Of a DNA stretch of 25,537 nt, positions 1 to 7,892 are shown one piece after another. The stretch is from UBA6382 sp963600315 (GTDB taxonomy: Bacteria > Bacteroidota > Bacteroidia > Bacteroidales > Bacteroidaceae), in contig CAVCAW010000063.1 of the NCBI GenBank assembly GCA_963600315.1, positions 1 to 25,537 on the forward strand, given 5' to 3'. The notes beneath the pieces were generated by a model. The model was not told where the DNA came from. It saw only the letters and a program-made list of their open reading frames with translations, and ran no database searches. The translations under genes were made by a program, and so were the position numbers. The first letter of the stretch is position 1; every line of letters begins with the position of its first letter.

Positions 1-71
1 AGGATTACGCTCTGCTTGAAAGTTGGCACACTCTAGAACGCTATCAAATCATCTACTACAAAAGAATTCAT

Positions 72-79
72 TATTTTTG
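72..79 (+). promoter_or_regulatory. Bacteroidetes-type -7 element upstream of aldolase gene
   Basis: TATTTTTG fits the Bacteroidetes -7 consensus TAnnTTTG exactly and lies 42 bases before the aldolase start codon. I see no convincing TTTG -33 element at 19-21 bases further upstream, so this is a single-element call. The rest of 1-121 holds no gene I can recognise. Confidence 0.5.
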
Positions 80-121
80 TAGCGAAAAAACAACAACCAA
101 TCTTTATTAACAAATAAAATC

Positions 122-1132
122 ATGGTAGACTACAAATCACTCGGCCTGGTAAACACTAAAGATATGTTTGCACGGGCTATCAATGGCGGTTATGCCATTC
201 CTGCATTCAATTTCAACAACATGGAACAGCTGCAGGCAATCATCAAGGCATCTTCAGATTTGAGGAGCCCGGTGATACTCCAGGTATCAAAAGGTGCACG
301 CAACTACGCTAACCCAACTTTGCTTCGCTACATGGCTCAGGGAGCTGTAGAATACGCAAAGGAACTCGGTTGCAAACACCCTGAAATCTGCTTGCACCTT
401 GACCATGGTGACAGCTATGAAACCTGCAAGAGCTGCGTTGATTTCGGTTTCTCTTCGGTTATGATCGATGGTTCAAGTCTTCCATACGACGAGAACATTG
501 CTCTCACTAAGAAAGTCGTTGATTACGCTCATCAGTTTGGAGTAACTGTTGAAGGCGAACTCGGTGTACTTGCTGGTGTAGAAGATGACGTTGTTGCAGC
601 AGAATCTCACTACACAAAGCCAGAAGAGGTTATTGATTTCGTTTCAAAAACAGGTGTAGACTCTTTGGCTATCTCCATTGGCACAAGCCACGGTGCATAC
701 AAGTTTACTCCTGAGCAATGCACACGCGATCCGAAGACTGGCAAACTAATTCCTCCTCCATTGGCATTCGACGTACTTGATGCCATCATGAAGAAGTTGC
801 CTGGATTCCCTATCGTACTCCACGGTTCTTCTTCAGTTCCTCAAGAGTATGTAGACATCATAAACCAGTGTGGCGGCAAGCTGCCTGATGCAGTTGGTAT
901 ACCAGAAGAGCAGCTTCGCAAGGCAGCCAATAGCGCAGTATGCAAGATTAACATCGACTCCGATTCACGACTCGCCTTTACAGCTGCTGTAAGAAAGGTG
1001 TTTATTGAGAAGCCAGGAGAGTTCGACCCACGCAAATACTGCGGTCCTGCACGTGACGAAATGACAAAGATGTACGAGCACAAAATCACAGAAGTTCTTG
1101 GCTCTGACCACAAACTTGCACAGTGCGACTAA
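122..1132 (+). CDS. fba: Class II fructose-1,6-bisphosphate aldolase
   Basis: Catalyses reversible cleavage of fructose 1,6-bisphosphate to dihydroxyacetone phosphate and glyceraldehyde 3-phosphate, in cytoplasmic glycolysis and gluconeogenesis. The 336-residue protein has the zinc class II layout: LHLDHGDSYE at 91-100 (catalytic Asp94, zinc ligand His95), VEGELG at 143-148, GTSHGAY at 187-193 (His190), VLHGSSSVP at 232-240 (His234) and KINIDSDSR at 275-283. Length and motifs are those of a full class II enzyme. It is the only plus-strand gene in the window, sits behind its own -7 element, and ends in a bidirectional terminator, so it is probably monocistronic. Its codon choice looks more biased than that of neighbouring minus-strand genes, as expected for a highly expressed glycolytic enzyme (impression, not calculated). 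Confidence 0.96.
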   Translation: MVDYKSLGLVNTKDMFARAINGGYAIPAFNFNNMEQLQAIIKASSDLRSPVILQVSKGARNYANPTLLRYMAQGAVEYAKELGCKHPEICLHLDHGDSYETCKSCVDFGFSSVMIDGSSLPYDENIALTKKVVDYAHQFGVTVEGELGVLAGVEDDVVAAESHYTKPEEVIDFVSKTGVDSLAISIGTSHGAYKFTPEQCTRDPKTGKLIPPPLAFDVLDAIMKKLPGFPIVLHGSSSVPQEYVDIINQCGGKLPDAVGIPEEQLRKAANSAVCKINIDSDSRLAFTAAVRKVFIEKPGEFDPRKYCGPARDEMTKMYEHKITEVLGSDHKLAQCD

Positions 1133-1222
1133 TATCAACACTCTAACTAAGGCAGATTTACACAAGATTGCCACAGAGCTTGGGAAAACAAAAAAATCTT
1201 CACAACACTCTGTAGTTAGAAC

Positions 1223-1264
1223 AAAAAAAGGCTGGAAACACAGAAAGCGTTTCCAGCCTTTTTT
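1223..1264. terminator. Bidirectional rho-independent terminator
   Basis: Arms AAAGGCTGGAAA (ending at 1238) and TTTCCAGCCTTT (starting at 1250) pair perfectly around a loop of about 11 bases. A-run on the left and T-run on the right make it usable on both strands. It lies between the convergent aldolase gene (ends 1132) and the DUF1846 gene (ends 1273). Confidence 0.9.
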
Positions 1265-1272
1265 GTTTATCA

Positions 1273-2739
1273 TTAATTCTTCTTGCTCACAGGATCGCAA
1301 GTAAAACCAATACCAAGTTTTTTCAATATTTTGCGATCTATTTCACTCAGCATCACAGTGGAATGTCCTTGACATCCTCTGAGTTCAGGGAGTTGCGTCA
1401 ATGCGCGGCGACAATTGTCATCATTCTGACTTAACACAGAGAGGGCTACAAGAACTTCATCCGTATGCAAACGAGGATTTCGTCCACCTAGATATTTAAT
1501 TTTAGTCTTTTGTATAGGCTCAATCATGTCCTGTGAAATAAGTTTCACACCATGGTCAATACCAGCTAAAAATTTTATAGCATTTAAGAGTAATGCGGCG
1601 CAGGGACCAAGTAGCGGACTCTCTCCCGCTGTTATTAGAGTACCATCAGCAAGTTCAATTGCTGCGGCATGCATACCAGTGGTCTCCTTCCTTTGCTTAG
1701 CGGCAACAGTACAGCATCTATCATCTGTTGTTATTTTCGCTTGTTTTAACAGCAGTGCAATTTTATTGACTTCACTTTCATTGCCAGCTCCATCCGCCAT
1801 CATATTCAACGCATTGTAATAGCGTCTTATTATCTCATCTTTGGCTGCTTGACAACAAACATCATCGTCACAAATACAGAAACCGACCATATTTACGCCC
1901 ATATCTGTAGGAGATTTATAAGGATTATCGCCATATATTCCCTCAAACAAAGCGTTCAAGACTGGAAATATTTCAATATCCCTATTATAGTTTATGGCTA
2001 GCTTGTTGTATGCTTCCATATGGAAAGGGTCAATCATGTTAACATCATCAAGATCAGCAGTAGCTGCTTCATAGGCAATGTTGACAGGGTGTTTCAATGG
2101 CAGATTCCAAACAGGGAATGTTTCAAACTTTGCATAGCCAGCTTCAACTCCGCGTTTATGCTCATTATACAACTGGCTTAGACACACTGCCATTTTACCA
2201 CTACCAGGACCTGGGGCTGTCACTATAACAAGGGGGCGGGTTGTTTCAACATAATCATTACGACCGAAACCCTCATCGGAATCTATAAGTGAAACATTAG
2301 TTGGATAGCCGTCTATTGTATAATGGAAATAGGCTTTTATTCCAAAATGTTCCAATTTTTTTCTATATAGATCTGCACTGCTTTGTCCATTGTAATGAGT
2401 AATCACCACAGAGCTAACAAGGAATCCTCTGTCTTGAAACTCCTTGCGCAATCTCAGAACATCCTCATCATAGGTTATACCGAGATCGCCTCTTTTCTTA
2501 TTTTTCTCTATGTCAACCGCACTGATAACAATAACTATCTCTGCGGTGTCACACAATTGAGAAAGCATACGCAACTTGCTGTCGGGTTGAAATCCAGGAA
2601 GGACCCTGCTAGCATGGTTGTCATCAAAAAGTTTTCCACCTAGCTCAAGATACAGCTTATTTCCAAATTTTGCAATACGTTCCTTTATATGTTCTGATTG
2701 TATTACACGATATTTGTCGTTGTCAAATCCAATTTTCAT
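1273..2739 (-). CDS. DUF1846 (UPF0371) family protein
   Basis: The 488 residues resemble the UPF0371/DUF1846 family, cytoplasmic proteins of about 500 residues with no established biochemical role. No signal peptide or membrane segment is visible. Residues 171-183 read VIVTAPGPGSGKM, a glycine-rich GxGSGK turn preceded by a hydrophobic strand that resembles a nucleotide-binding P-loop. It is followed by FETFPVWNLPLKHPVN and DDVNMIDPFHME, which I recall as conserved family blocks. A Cys-rich stretch (CICDDDVCC) lies near residue 300. The gene follows manC after 84 bp and may be the last member of the DUF1573-manC unit; I found no clear -7 element in that spacer. It ends at the shared bidirectional terminator. 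The family call is by memory of its motifs; any nucleotide-binding role is inference. Confidence 0.85.
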   Translation of the reverse strand: MKIGFDNDKYRVIQSEHIKERIAKFGNKLYLELGGKLFDDNHASRVLPGFQPDSKLRMLSQLCDTAEIVIVISAVDIEKNKKRGDLGITYDEDVLRLRKEFQDRGFLVSSVVITHYNGQSSADLYRKKLEHFGIKAYFHYTIDGYPTNVSLIDSDEGFGRNDYVETTRPLVIVTAPGPGSGKMAVCLSQLYNEHKRGVEAGYAKFETFPVWNLPLKHPVNIAYEAATADLDDVNMIDPFHMEAYNKLAINYNRDIEIFPVLNALFEGIYGDNPYKSPTDMGVNMVGFCICDDDVCCQAAKDEIIRRYYNALNMMADGAGNESEVNKIALLLKQAKITTDDRCCTVAAKQRKETTGMHAAAIELADGTLITAGESPLLGPCAALLLNAIKFLAGIDHGVKLISQDMIEPIQKTKIKYLGGRNPRLHTDEVLVALSVLSQNDDNCRRALTQLPELRGCQGHSTVMLSEIDRKILKKLGIGFTCDPVSKKN

Positions 2740-2823
2740 AAGAGCATTATTATCCCGTCAAGCACAGATTAGAAAAGAGCACACCTCATATCAATGAAAA
2801 TCTATGTTTAACCAAGGTTAAGA

Positions 2824-3882
2824 CTAATCATGAAACAATTTTATTCTCTGTTCTTCAGACATCTTTGTTATCAACATGGTTCCATTTTCCTCCACAACGA
2901 TATATCCGTCTAGTCCTTGAACAACCACTTCCGAATTTGAGGCAGCATGAATAATACTGTTGGATGTTTCAAACACTTTTACATTTGAACCGACAATAGC
3001 GTTGTTATATTCGTCCTTTTTCAACATTTTGTGCAAAGAGGACCAACTGCCTAAATCGCTCCATCCAAATTCTGCGGGATATACATATATCTCGTCTGCA
3101 TTTTCCATTATTGCATAATCAACAGAAATGTTGGGGCACTGAGGATAAATTTTGTCAATGCAACTCTGTTCTTCATCTGTACGATAATATGTACGAATGC
3201 TTTCGAATAACGCTGAAATTTGGGGCTGATAGACCCTAAATGCATTGACAATTGTATTTACATTCCAAATAAACAGTCCTGAATTCCAGAAATAATTGGA
3301 TTTCGTTATGTATTCCTTTGCAATTTCGAGTGATGGTTTCTCCTTAAAACTATCTACTCTAAAAACATTTTTATTGATTACAGTCGAGCACGATAAATCA
3401 GCCTCTATGTACCCATATCCCGTTTCTGGTCTATCTGGTTTCATGCCCAAAGTAACGATAGTGTCGCTTGATGAGGTAAACTGCAAACACTCGCAGATTG
3501 CTTTTTGGAATTCAGGTATATTTGTAATTATGTGATCGCTTGGTGAAATAACAATATTGGCATTGGGGTTAATGGATTTTATAACCCAACTAACGTAGGC
3601 AATACACGGTGCCGTATTCTTTCTACATGGTTCCAACAATATGTTGTTTCTAGGAATTTCGGGCAACTGCTCTTGTGTGATATCAAGAAAATCGGCAGAA
3701 GTAACAATCCAAATGTTGTCGACACCACAAATATCAACAAACCTGTCAACTGTCATTTGAATCAACGTACGTCCAGAGCCCAAGATATCTAGGAACTGTT
3801 TGGGTTTCTGTTTACTACTCATCGGCCAGAAACGGCTTCCTATACCGCCGGCCATTATTACAACATGGTTATTGTTTGCCAT
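2824..3882 (-). CDS. manC: Mannose-1-phosphate guanylyltransferase
   Basis: Makes GDP-mannose from mannose 1-phosphate and GTP, the precursor for mannose- and fucose-containing envelope glycans. The nucleotidyltransferase signature AGGIGSRFWPMSSKQKPKQF occupies residues 11-30. EPCRKNTAP at 84-92, SPSDHII near 113-119, GYGYIE at 155-160 and FKEKP at 179-183 follow in the usual order. At 352 residues it is the short form, with only the GMP domain and a C-terminal left-handed beta-helix remnant; the phosphomannose isomerase domain of bifunctional ManC/AlgA proteins is absent. It starts 24 bp after the DUF1573 gene, so co-transcription is likely. Confidence 0.93.
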   Translation of the reverse strand: MANNNHVVIMAGGIGSRFWPMSSKQKPKQFLDILGSGRTLIQMTVDRFVDICGVDNIWIVTSADFLDITQEQLPEIPRNNILLEPCRKNTAPCIAYVSWVIKSINPNANIVISPSDHIITNIPEFQKAICECLQFTSSSDTIVTLGMKPDRPETGYGYIEADLSCSTVINKNVFRVDSFKEKPSLEIAKEYITKSNYFWNSGLFIWNVNTIVNAFRVYQPQISALFESIRTYYRTDEEQSCIDKIYPQCPNISVDYAIMENADEIYVYPAEFGWSDLGSWSSLHKMLKKDEYNNAIVGSNVKVFETSNSIIHAASNSEVVVQGLDGYIVVEENGTMLITKMSEEQRIKLFHD

Positions 3883-3906
3883 ATTTAGTGATTTGTGCGG
3901 TGTGAG

Positions 3907-4308
3907 CTATTTCTTTTCGTCCTTTAGCATCTCTCCTTGTATGCACAAGCGAGTTAATTTGCTTGGAGTGTTCGTCATCACAGTAATTATTTTCTTAAAT
4001 TGACCGGGCAGACGTCCTTTGCCGTTGTAAGTTACTTTGATAGTTCCGGTCTTTCCTGGTGCTATAGGTTTGTCACTATACATGGGTATAGTACAACCAC
4101 ATGACGCTACGCATTGCGTAATGATTAACGGGGCTTTGCCTGTATTTGTGAACGAAAAACTATAGGTTTGGATTGAGTTGCTTTCGGTAAATTTTCCAAA
4201 ATCATGTACCGTCTTCTCAAATTTGATTTCCGCCTTTGGTTCTTGGGCTTTCATTGCTACTCCAAACATACACGAAAGAAGGAGTAATACTATCAATGTT
4301 CGTTTCAT
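3907..4308 (-). CDS. DUF1573 exported protein
   Basis: A 133-residue exported protein of the DUF1573 family, an Ig-like single-domain family common in Bacteroidota. An N-terminal signal peptide (MKRTLIVLLLLSCMFGVAMKAQ) precedes the domain. The family hallmark F-x-K-T-x-H-D-F-G is seen as FEKTVHDFGKF, and the C-x-x-x-CGC motif as CVASCGCTIP. The reading frame is open back to a TTG at 4335, but that codon lies inside the -7 element TACATTTG, so ATG at 4308 is the supported start. LLSC could act as a lipobox, but cleavage after the Ala of KAQ looks more likely. It is the first gene of a probable DUF1573-manC unit. Its function is unknown; ASPM-SPD-2-Hydin-like domains often bind other proteins. 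Confidence 0.88.
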   Translation of the reverse strand: MKRTLIVLLLLSCMFGVAMKAQEPKAEIKFEKTVHDFGKFTESNSIQTYSFSFTNTGKAPLIITQCVASCGCTIPMYSDKPIAPGKTGTIKVTYNGKGRLPGQFKKIITVMTNTPSKLTRLCIQGEMLKDEKK

Positions 4309-4332
4309 TTTCAGTTTGGTTAAATTTCTAGG

Positions 4333-4340
4333 CAAATGTA
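4333..4340 (-). promoter_or_regulatory. -7 element of DUF1573-manC unit
   Basis: On the minus strand this reads TACATTTG, an exact TAnnTTTG match, 24 bases before the ATG at 4308. Transcription starting about 7 bases downstream would give a leader of roughly 18 bases. No well-spaced -33 TTTG is present; the nearest TTTG copies are too close. Confidence 0.55.
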
Positions 4341-4381
4341 GTTATAATAATCAAACAAACAGCCACACATTAAGGATTATT

Positions 4382-5218
4382 TTAAGACAACTCGTGAGAA
4401 AATGTAAAGCAATCAGGAAATATGGTCTGGGCATTAGTCACGGGTCTGTCGAATATTCCGTATATTGCAGACCCACTACCCGACATTGATGCATAGATCG
4501 CCCCCATGTCATATAGAGTGTTCTTTATTGTCACCAGTTCTGGATATAATGGGAATAAGAATTTTTCAAAATCATTGTTTACACGACTTCTCCATTGCGA
4601 CACTTGCTCTGTTGTCAATATATCTTTCAAATTCGCTGCTGGCATTGAAGGTGTAACAACAGAATATGCCTGCTGTGTAGAAATATGTATATTGGGTTTT
4701 ATCAACACTATAAAGTAACCTTTCAACGTTATACCTATCGGAGAAAACTCATCACCTACACCTTCTGCAAAAACAGGTTTATTACGCACGAAGAAGGAAC
4801 AATCTGCTCCAAATGCGGAGAGTCTGCTTTGCATCTCTTCAATTGAAAAATCTAAAGAAAAGAAATCATTAAGCATCTTCATCATAAATGCGCAGTCCGA
4901 GCTTCCTCCTCCAAGTCCAGCACCAACAGGAATATGTTTTGCAAGATTTATGCTTATAGGTGGCAAATCAAATTCCTTTTGCAATGCAAGAAATACTTTC
5001 ACAACTAAATTTTCTTTAGCAATGCCAGGAACAAAGATTCCGGACGTTTCAAATTCATAAGGTTCTACAGGTTTTTCAATCTGTCTAATCTCTATCGCAT
5101 CTGTTATCGGTATTGGATAAAACACCGTCTGCAAATTATGATAACCGTTTGGGCGTTTACTTACAATATTCAGCCCTATATTTATTTTAGCATTAGGAAG
5201 GACGTACATTGATTTCAT
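4382..5218 (-). CDS. ispE: 4-diphosphocytidyl-2-C-methyl-D-erythritol kinase
   Basis: ATP-dependent kinase of the non-mevalonate (MEP) isoprenoid pathway, phosphorylating the 2-hydroxyl of CDP-methylerythritol. The GHMP-kinase fold is clear in the 278 residues. PNAKINIGL at 8-16 contains the conserved Lys11, the ATP-binding PVGAGLGGGSSD lies at 97-108, FGADCSFF near 136-143 contains the catalytic Asp139, and a C-terminal SGSGSAIYG motif is present. Its ATG overlaps the TGA of the upstream T9SS plug gene in an ATGA tetranucleotide (5215-5218), which suggests translational coupling. It is the last gene of the operon starting at the promoter near 9660. Confidence 0.96.
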   Translation of the reverse strand: MKSMYVLPNAKINIGLNIVSKRPNGYHNLQTVFYPIPITDAIEIRQIEKPVEPYEFETSGIFVPGIAKENLVVKVFLALQKEFDLPPISINLAKHIPVGAGLGGGSSDCAFMMKMLNDFFSLDFSIEEMQSRLSAFGADCSFFVRNKPVFAEGVGDEFSPIGITLKGYFIVLIKPNIHISTQQAYSVVTPSMPAANLKDILTTEQVSQWRSRVNNDFEKFLFPLYPELVTIKNTLYDMGAIYASMSGSGSAIYGIFDRPVTNAQTIFPDCFTFSHELS

Positions 5219-6468
5219 TTGGCAGCAGGTATAAAGCGAAAGTCTTTTAGTCCAATTATTCTATCATATCGCGACCCTCTCTGCGAATAATATACCAAGA
5301 TAGAATATCTATTTTCAGTTTGATAAAAATTACCAGCAGTTTCTGACAGAGACAAAGTATCATCCGTTTTTAGAACATACTGATAATTATAATAGCCTTG
5401 TTTCATCAGTATAGTTGCTTCATACGACAGATTAGTTGGGTTGAAATCCATCACATAGTCTGGTGTTAACGAATGATTAGAGAATGCTCCATCAATATAA
5501 ACTTCCCCATCTAAACGTTTTCCCGTATTAAACGTAAAATGCACGAATAAATAATCTGCCTCTACGTCAGAATCAGTCTTATCAATAGTTTTCACAAGAA
5601 ATGCACCATTAGCATCTTCATCGTATACATAATTAGCCATGGGTATATCGTTGGTCAATGTAGCGTGATAGTAGGGAGAATACCATTTTATATTGTCAAC
5701 CCCCATCCCACCTATTTTAAACGTGGTCATCTCTATCTTGTTAAATTCGGCACCACCTTTAAATATAAGTTCTTTTGAGTGGTTCCATTGTACACCGTTG
5801 GGTGTAACAACATCTGGAGACGGACCGTATACACTTGTAAAAGGAGATAGATTTTGCATCACAGTTGTATGTATTTCTGTGTCCAAATTGTGAACATTCA
5901 AGGACGGCACAGGTTGGATTGACATGGTTAGCTGTTGGTGCTTTCTATTGAAATCTATGTCCGTATCCGTATTGACTTTAGCACTTATCAATGCCCCGTC
6001 TTCAACGACAAAGAAAGGTATTATTGCCACATCTTCTTCTTCGTCGCTATCATATATAACTAAGCGATAATTGCCAGACAATTTGAGTCGAGTATTTTCA
6101 CTCGGAAATTTGAAAGAATAGTGTGTATAGAACACCGATGTATTTATAGACTCTTCAAAATCTTCTATCGCTTCATCGCCAATTCCCCTCGACAGAAATT
6201 CTGAGGTTAGTAGACGAAGGTTTGGCTTCCAGTTCCAAGTCATTGGTTCAATGCGATATCTATAGCGATGGAAGTCTTGAGTAAGGTCATCAAAAGCTAT
6301 ATGCAAACAATCACTTGTTCCAAGCGAAACATATGGAATGGAATTCCATTCTCCATTTCTGCTTACAACAAGTGTTTTAAGAGTATTCCTAAGCAATTCA
6401 TTCCTCTGTGCACACAGTGCAAGAGGAATGAATACTAGAAATATTATTACACGATTCCTATACGACAT
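5215..6468 (-). CDS. DUF5103 / type IX secretion system plug protein
   Basis: A 417-residue protein with a signal peptide (MSYRNRVIIFLVFIPLALCAQ). It matches the Bacteroidota family first named DUF5103 and later called the type IX secretion plug, after the Flavobacterium protein seen closing the SprA translocon (established knowledge recalled, not searched). Visible family features are LHIAFDDLTQDFHRYRYRIEPM near 51-72 with W75 following, an NTSVFYTHYSFKFPSE block near 110-125, LSGNYRLVIYD near 130-140, and a C-terminal region rich in beta strands. It lies 28 bp after glmM and overlaps ispE by 4 bp. Co-transcription with central envelope-precursor genes suggests housekeeping expression. A role as translocon plug here is inferred from family membership. 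Confidence 0.85.
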   Translation of the reverse strand: MSYRNRVIIFLVFIPLALCAQRNELLRNTLKTLVVSRNGEWNSIPYVSLGTSDCLHIAFDDLTQDFHRYRYRIEPMTWNWKPNLRLLTSEFLSRGIGDEAIEDFEESINTSVFYTHYSFKFPSENTRLKLSGNYRLVIYDSDEEEDVAIIPFFVVEDGALISAKVNTDTDIDFNRKHQQLTMSIQPVPSLNVHNLDTEIHTTVMQNLSPFTSVYGPSPDVVTPNGVQWNHSKELIFKGGAEFNKIEMTTFKIGGMGVDNIKWYSPYYHATLTNDIPMANYVYDEDANGAFLVKTIDKTDSDVEADYLFVHFTFNTGKRLDGEVYIDGAFSNHSLTPDYVMDFNPTNLSYEATILMKQGYYNYQYVLKTDDTLSLSETAGNFYQTENRYSILVYYSQRGSRYDRIIGLKDFRFIPAAK

Positions 6469-6496
6469 TTAATCGGATTTGAGAAACGGGCATATG

Positions 6497-7885
6497 CTAA
6501 ATCATACTTTTCACTTGACTTATGACCTCTTCAGCCAGGCTGTTTGCTTCTTTTTCTGTTGATGCCTCGGCATAAACCCTGATAATTGGCTCGGTATTGG
6601 ACTTCCGCAGATGCACCCAAGCTGTTGGGAAATCAATCTTAACACCATCGATATCTGTTATTTTCTCGTTAGAATAGTGATTTTTTACTGACTCCAGAAT
6701 TGCATCTATATTCATACCAGGCTTCAGGTCTATACGATTCTTCGTAATTACATAGTTGGGATATGTTGCACGAAGTTGGCTCAGTTTCATTTTCTTCTTT
6801 GCCAAATATGTCAAAATAAGTGCTATTCCTACCAAAGCATCACGACCATAGTGAGCGGCAGGATAGATGACTCCACCATTTCCTTCGCCACCAATAATTG
6901 CTCCGGTTTCTTTCATCTTTGTAACAACATTAACCTCACCTACAGCAGCAGGAGTATATGAGGCACCATAACGTGCAGCTACATCACGAAGAGCTCTTGT
7001 AGAGCTAAGATTACTTACAGCATTGCCACGTTGATTCTGAAGAATATAGTCTGCTACCGTTACCAATGTGTATTCCTCACCATACATCGTGCCGTTCTCG
7101 CATATAAGTGCAAGTCGATCAACGTCAGGATCCACCACAAACGCTATATCGTGTTCACCTTGCTTCATAAGGTTTTTAATATCCGTAAGATTTTGTTCCA
7201 ACGGCTCCGGATTGTGACCGAAAAATCCCGTAGGGTCTGTATAAAGCCCCGTCACCTTTTCAACCCCAAGCTGATTCAACAATCTTGGCAATATCAATCC
7301 TCCGACAGAGTTTACACAATCTATGGCGACTTTGAAATGAGCGTTGCGAATAGCGTCAACATCTACCAACTCTAGGCTTTTAACAAGGTTTATATGTTTC
7401 TGCTCAAAGCTTAAGTCTTTATAGTACTTGCCAAGGTGATCGATGTCAGCATATTCAAATTCTTCCGTACGTTCTGCCAATTGAATAATTTCGTTGGCTT
7501 CTTCTTGATTCAGGAATTCGCCTTTCTCATTCAAAAGTTTCAACGCATTCCACTGACGAGGATTATGGCTAGCAGTCAATATTATGCCACCACACGCATC
7601 AGACATCGTAACTGCCAATTCTGTGGTTGGAGTTGACGCCAAACCGATGTTAATCACGTCAAATCCTAACCCTTGAAGGGTTCCACAAACAATCTGTTTA
7701 ACCATATCTCCAGAGATGCGTGCATCTCTACCGACAACAATGTAGTTGCTTTTTGTTTTGCAAGCCCTGCGACGTTGAATTGCGTAAGCCGAGACTATTT
7801 TCACAATTTCCAGTGGAGACAAAGATTCGGATGCTTTACCTCCAATCGTTCCGCGAATACCGGAGATGGATTTAATAAGAGTCAT
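6497..7885 (-). CDS. glmM: Phosphoglucosamine mutase-type phosphohexomutase
   Basis: Alpha-D-phosphohexomutase superfamily, 462 residues, cytoplasmic. The phosphoserine loop TASHNP is at 104-109 (active Ser106), the metal-binding loop DPDVDR at 252-257, the sugar-specificity loop GEGNGG at 333-338, and the phosphate-binding loop SNTEP at 429-433. As GlmM it would interconvert glucosamine 6- and 1-phosphate on the way to UDP-GlcNAc for peptidoglycan and LPS. The N-terminus MTLIKSISGIRGTIGG and the SNTEP loop are typical of Bacteroidota proteins annotated as GlmM. A phosphomannomutase or phosphoglucomutase activity cannot be excluded from motifs alone. It starts 7 bp after the DUF3472 gene, so it is in the same operon. 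Confidence 0.9.
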   Translation of the reverse strand: MTLIKSISGIRGTIGGKASESLSPLEIVKIVSAYAIQRRRACKTKSNYIVVGRDARISGDMVKQIVCGTLQGLGFDVINIGLASTPTTELAVTMSDACGGIILTASHNPRQWNALKLLNEKGEFLNQEEANEIIQLAERTEEFEYADIDHLGKYYKDLSFEQKHINLVKSLELVDVDAIRNAHFKVAIDCVNSVGGLILPRLLNQLGVEKVTGLYTDPTGFFGHNPEPLEQNLTDIKNLMKQGEHDIAFVVDPDVDRLALICENGTMYGEEYTLVTVADYILQNQRGNAVSNLSSTRALRDVAARYGASYTPAAVGEVNVVTKMKETGAIIGGEGNGGVIYPAAHYGRDALVGIALILTYLAKKKMKLSQLRATYPNYVITKNRIDLKPGMNIDAILESVKNHYSNEKITDIDGVKIDFPTAWVHLRKSNTEPIIRVYAEASTEKEANSLAEEVISQVKSMI

Positions 7886-7892
7886 AATATTA

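Noticed and set aside
3..110. Open frame running in from the left edge (about 35 codons, ending TAA 108-110)
   Set aside because: No recognisable protein tail, and it covers the aldolase -7 element; too short to support.
965..1300. 111-codon minus-strand frame across the aldolase end and terminator
   Set aside because: Overlaps a strong coding region and a terminator and has no family resemblance.
2808..2821. Palindrome TTAACC-AA-GGTTAA between DUF1846 and manC
   Set aside because: A single short AT-rich palindrome with a 2-base centre and no T-tract; cannot be told from chance, although an operator is possible.
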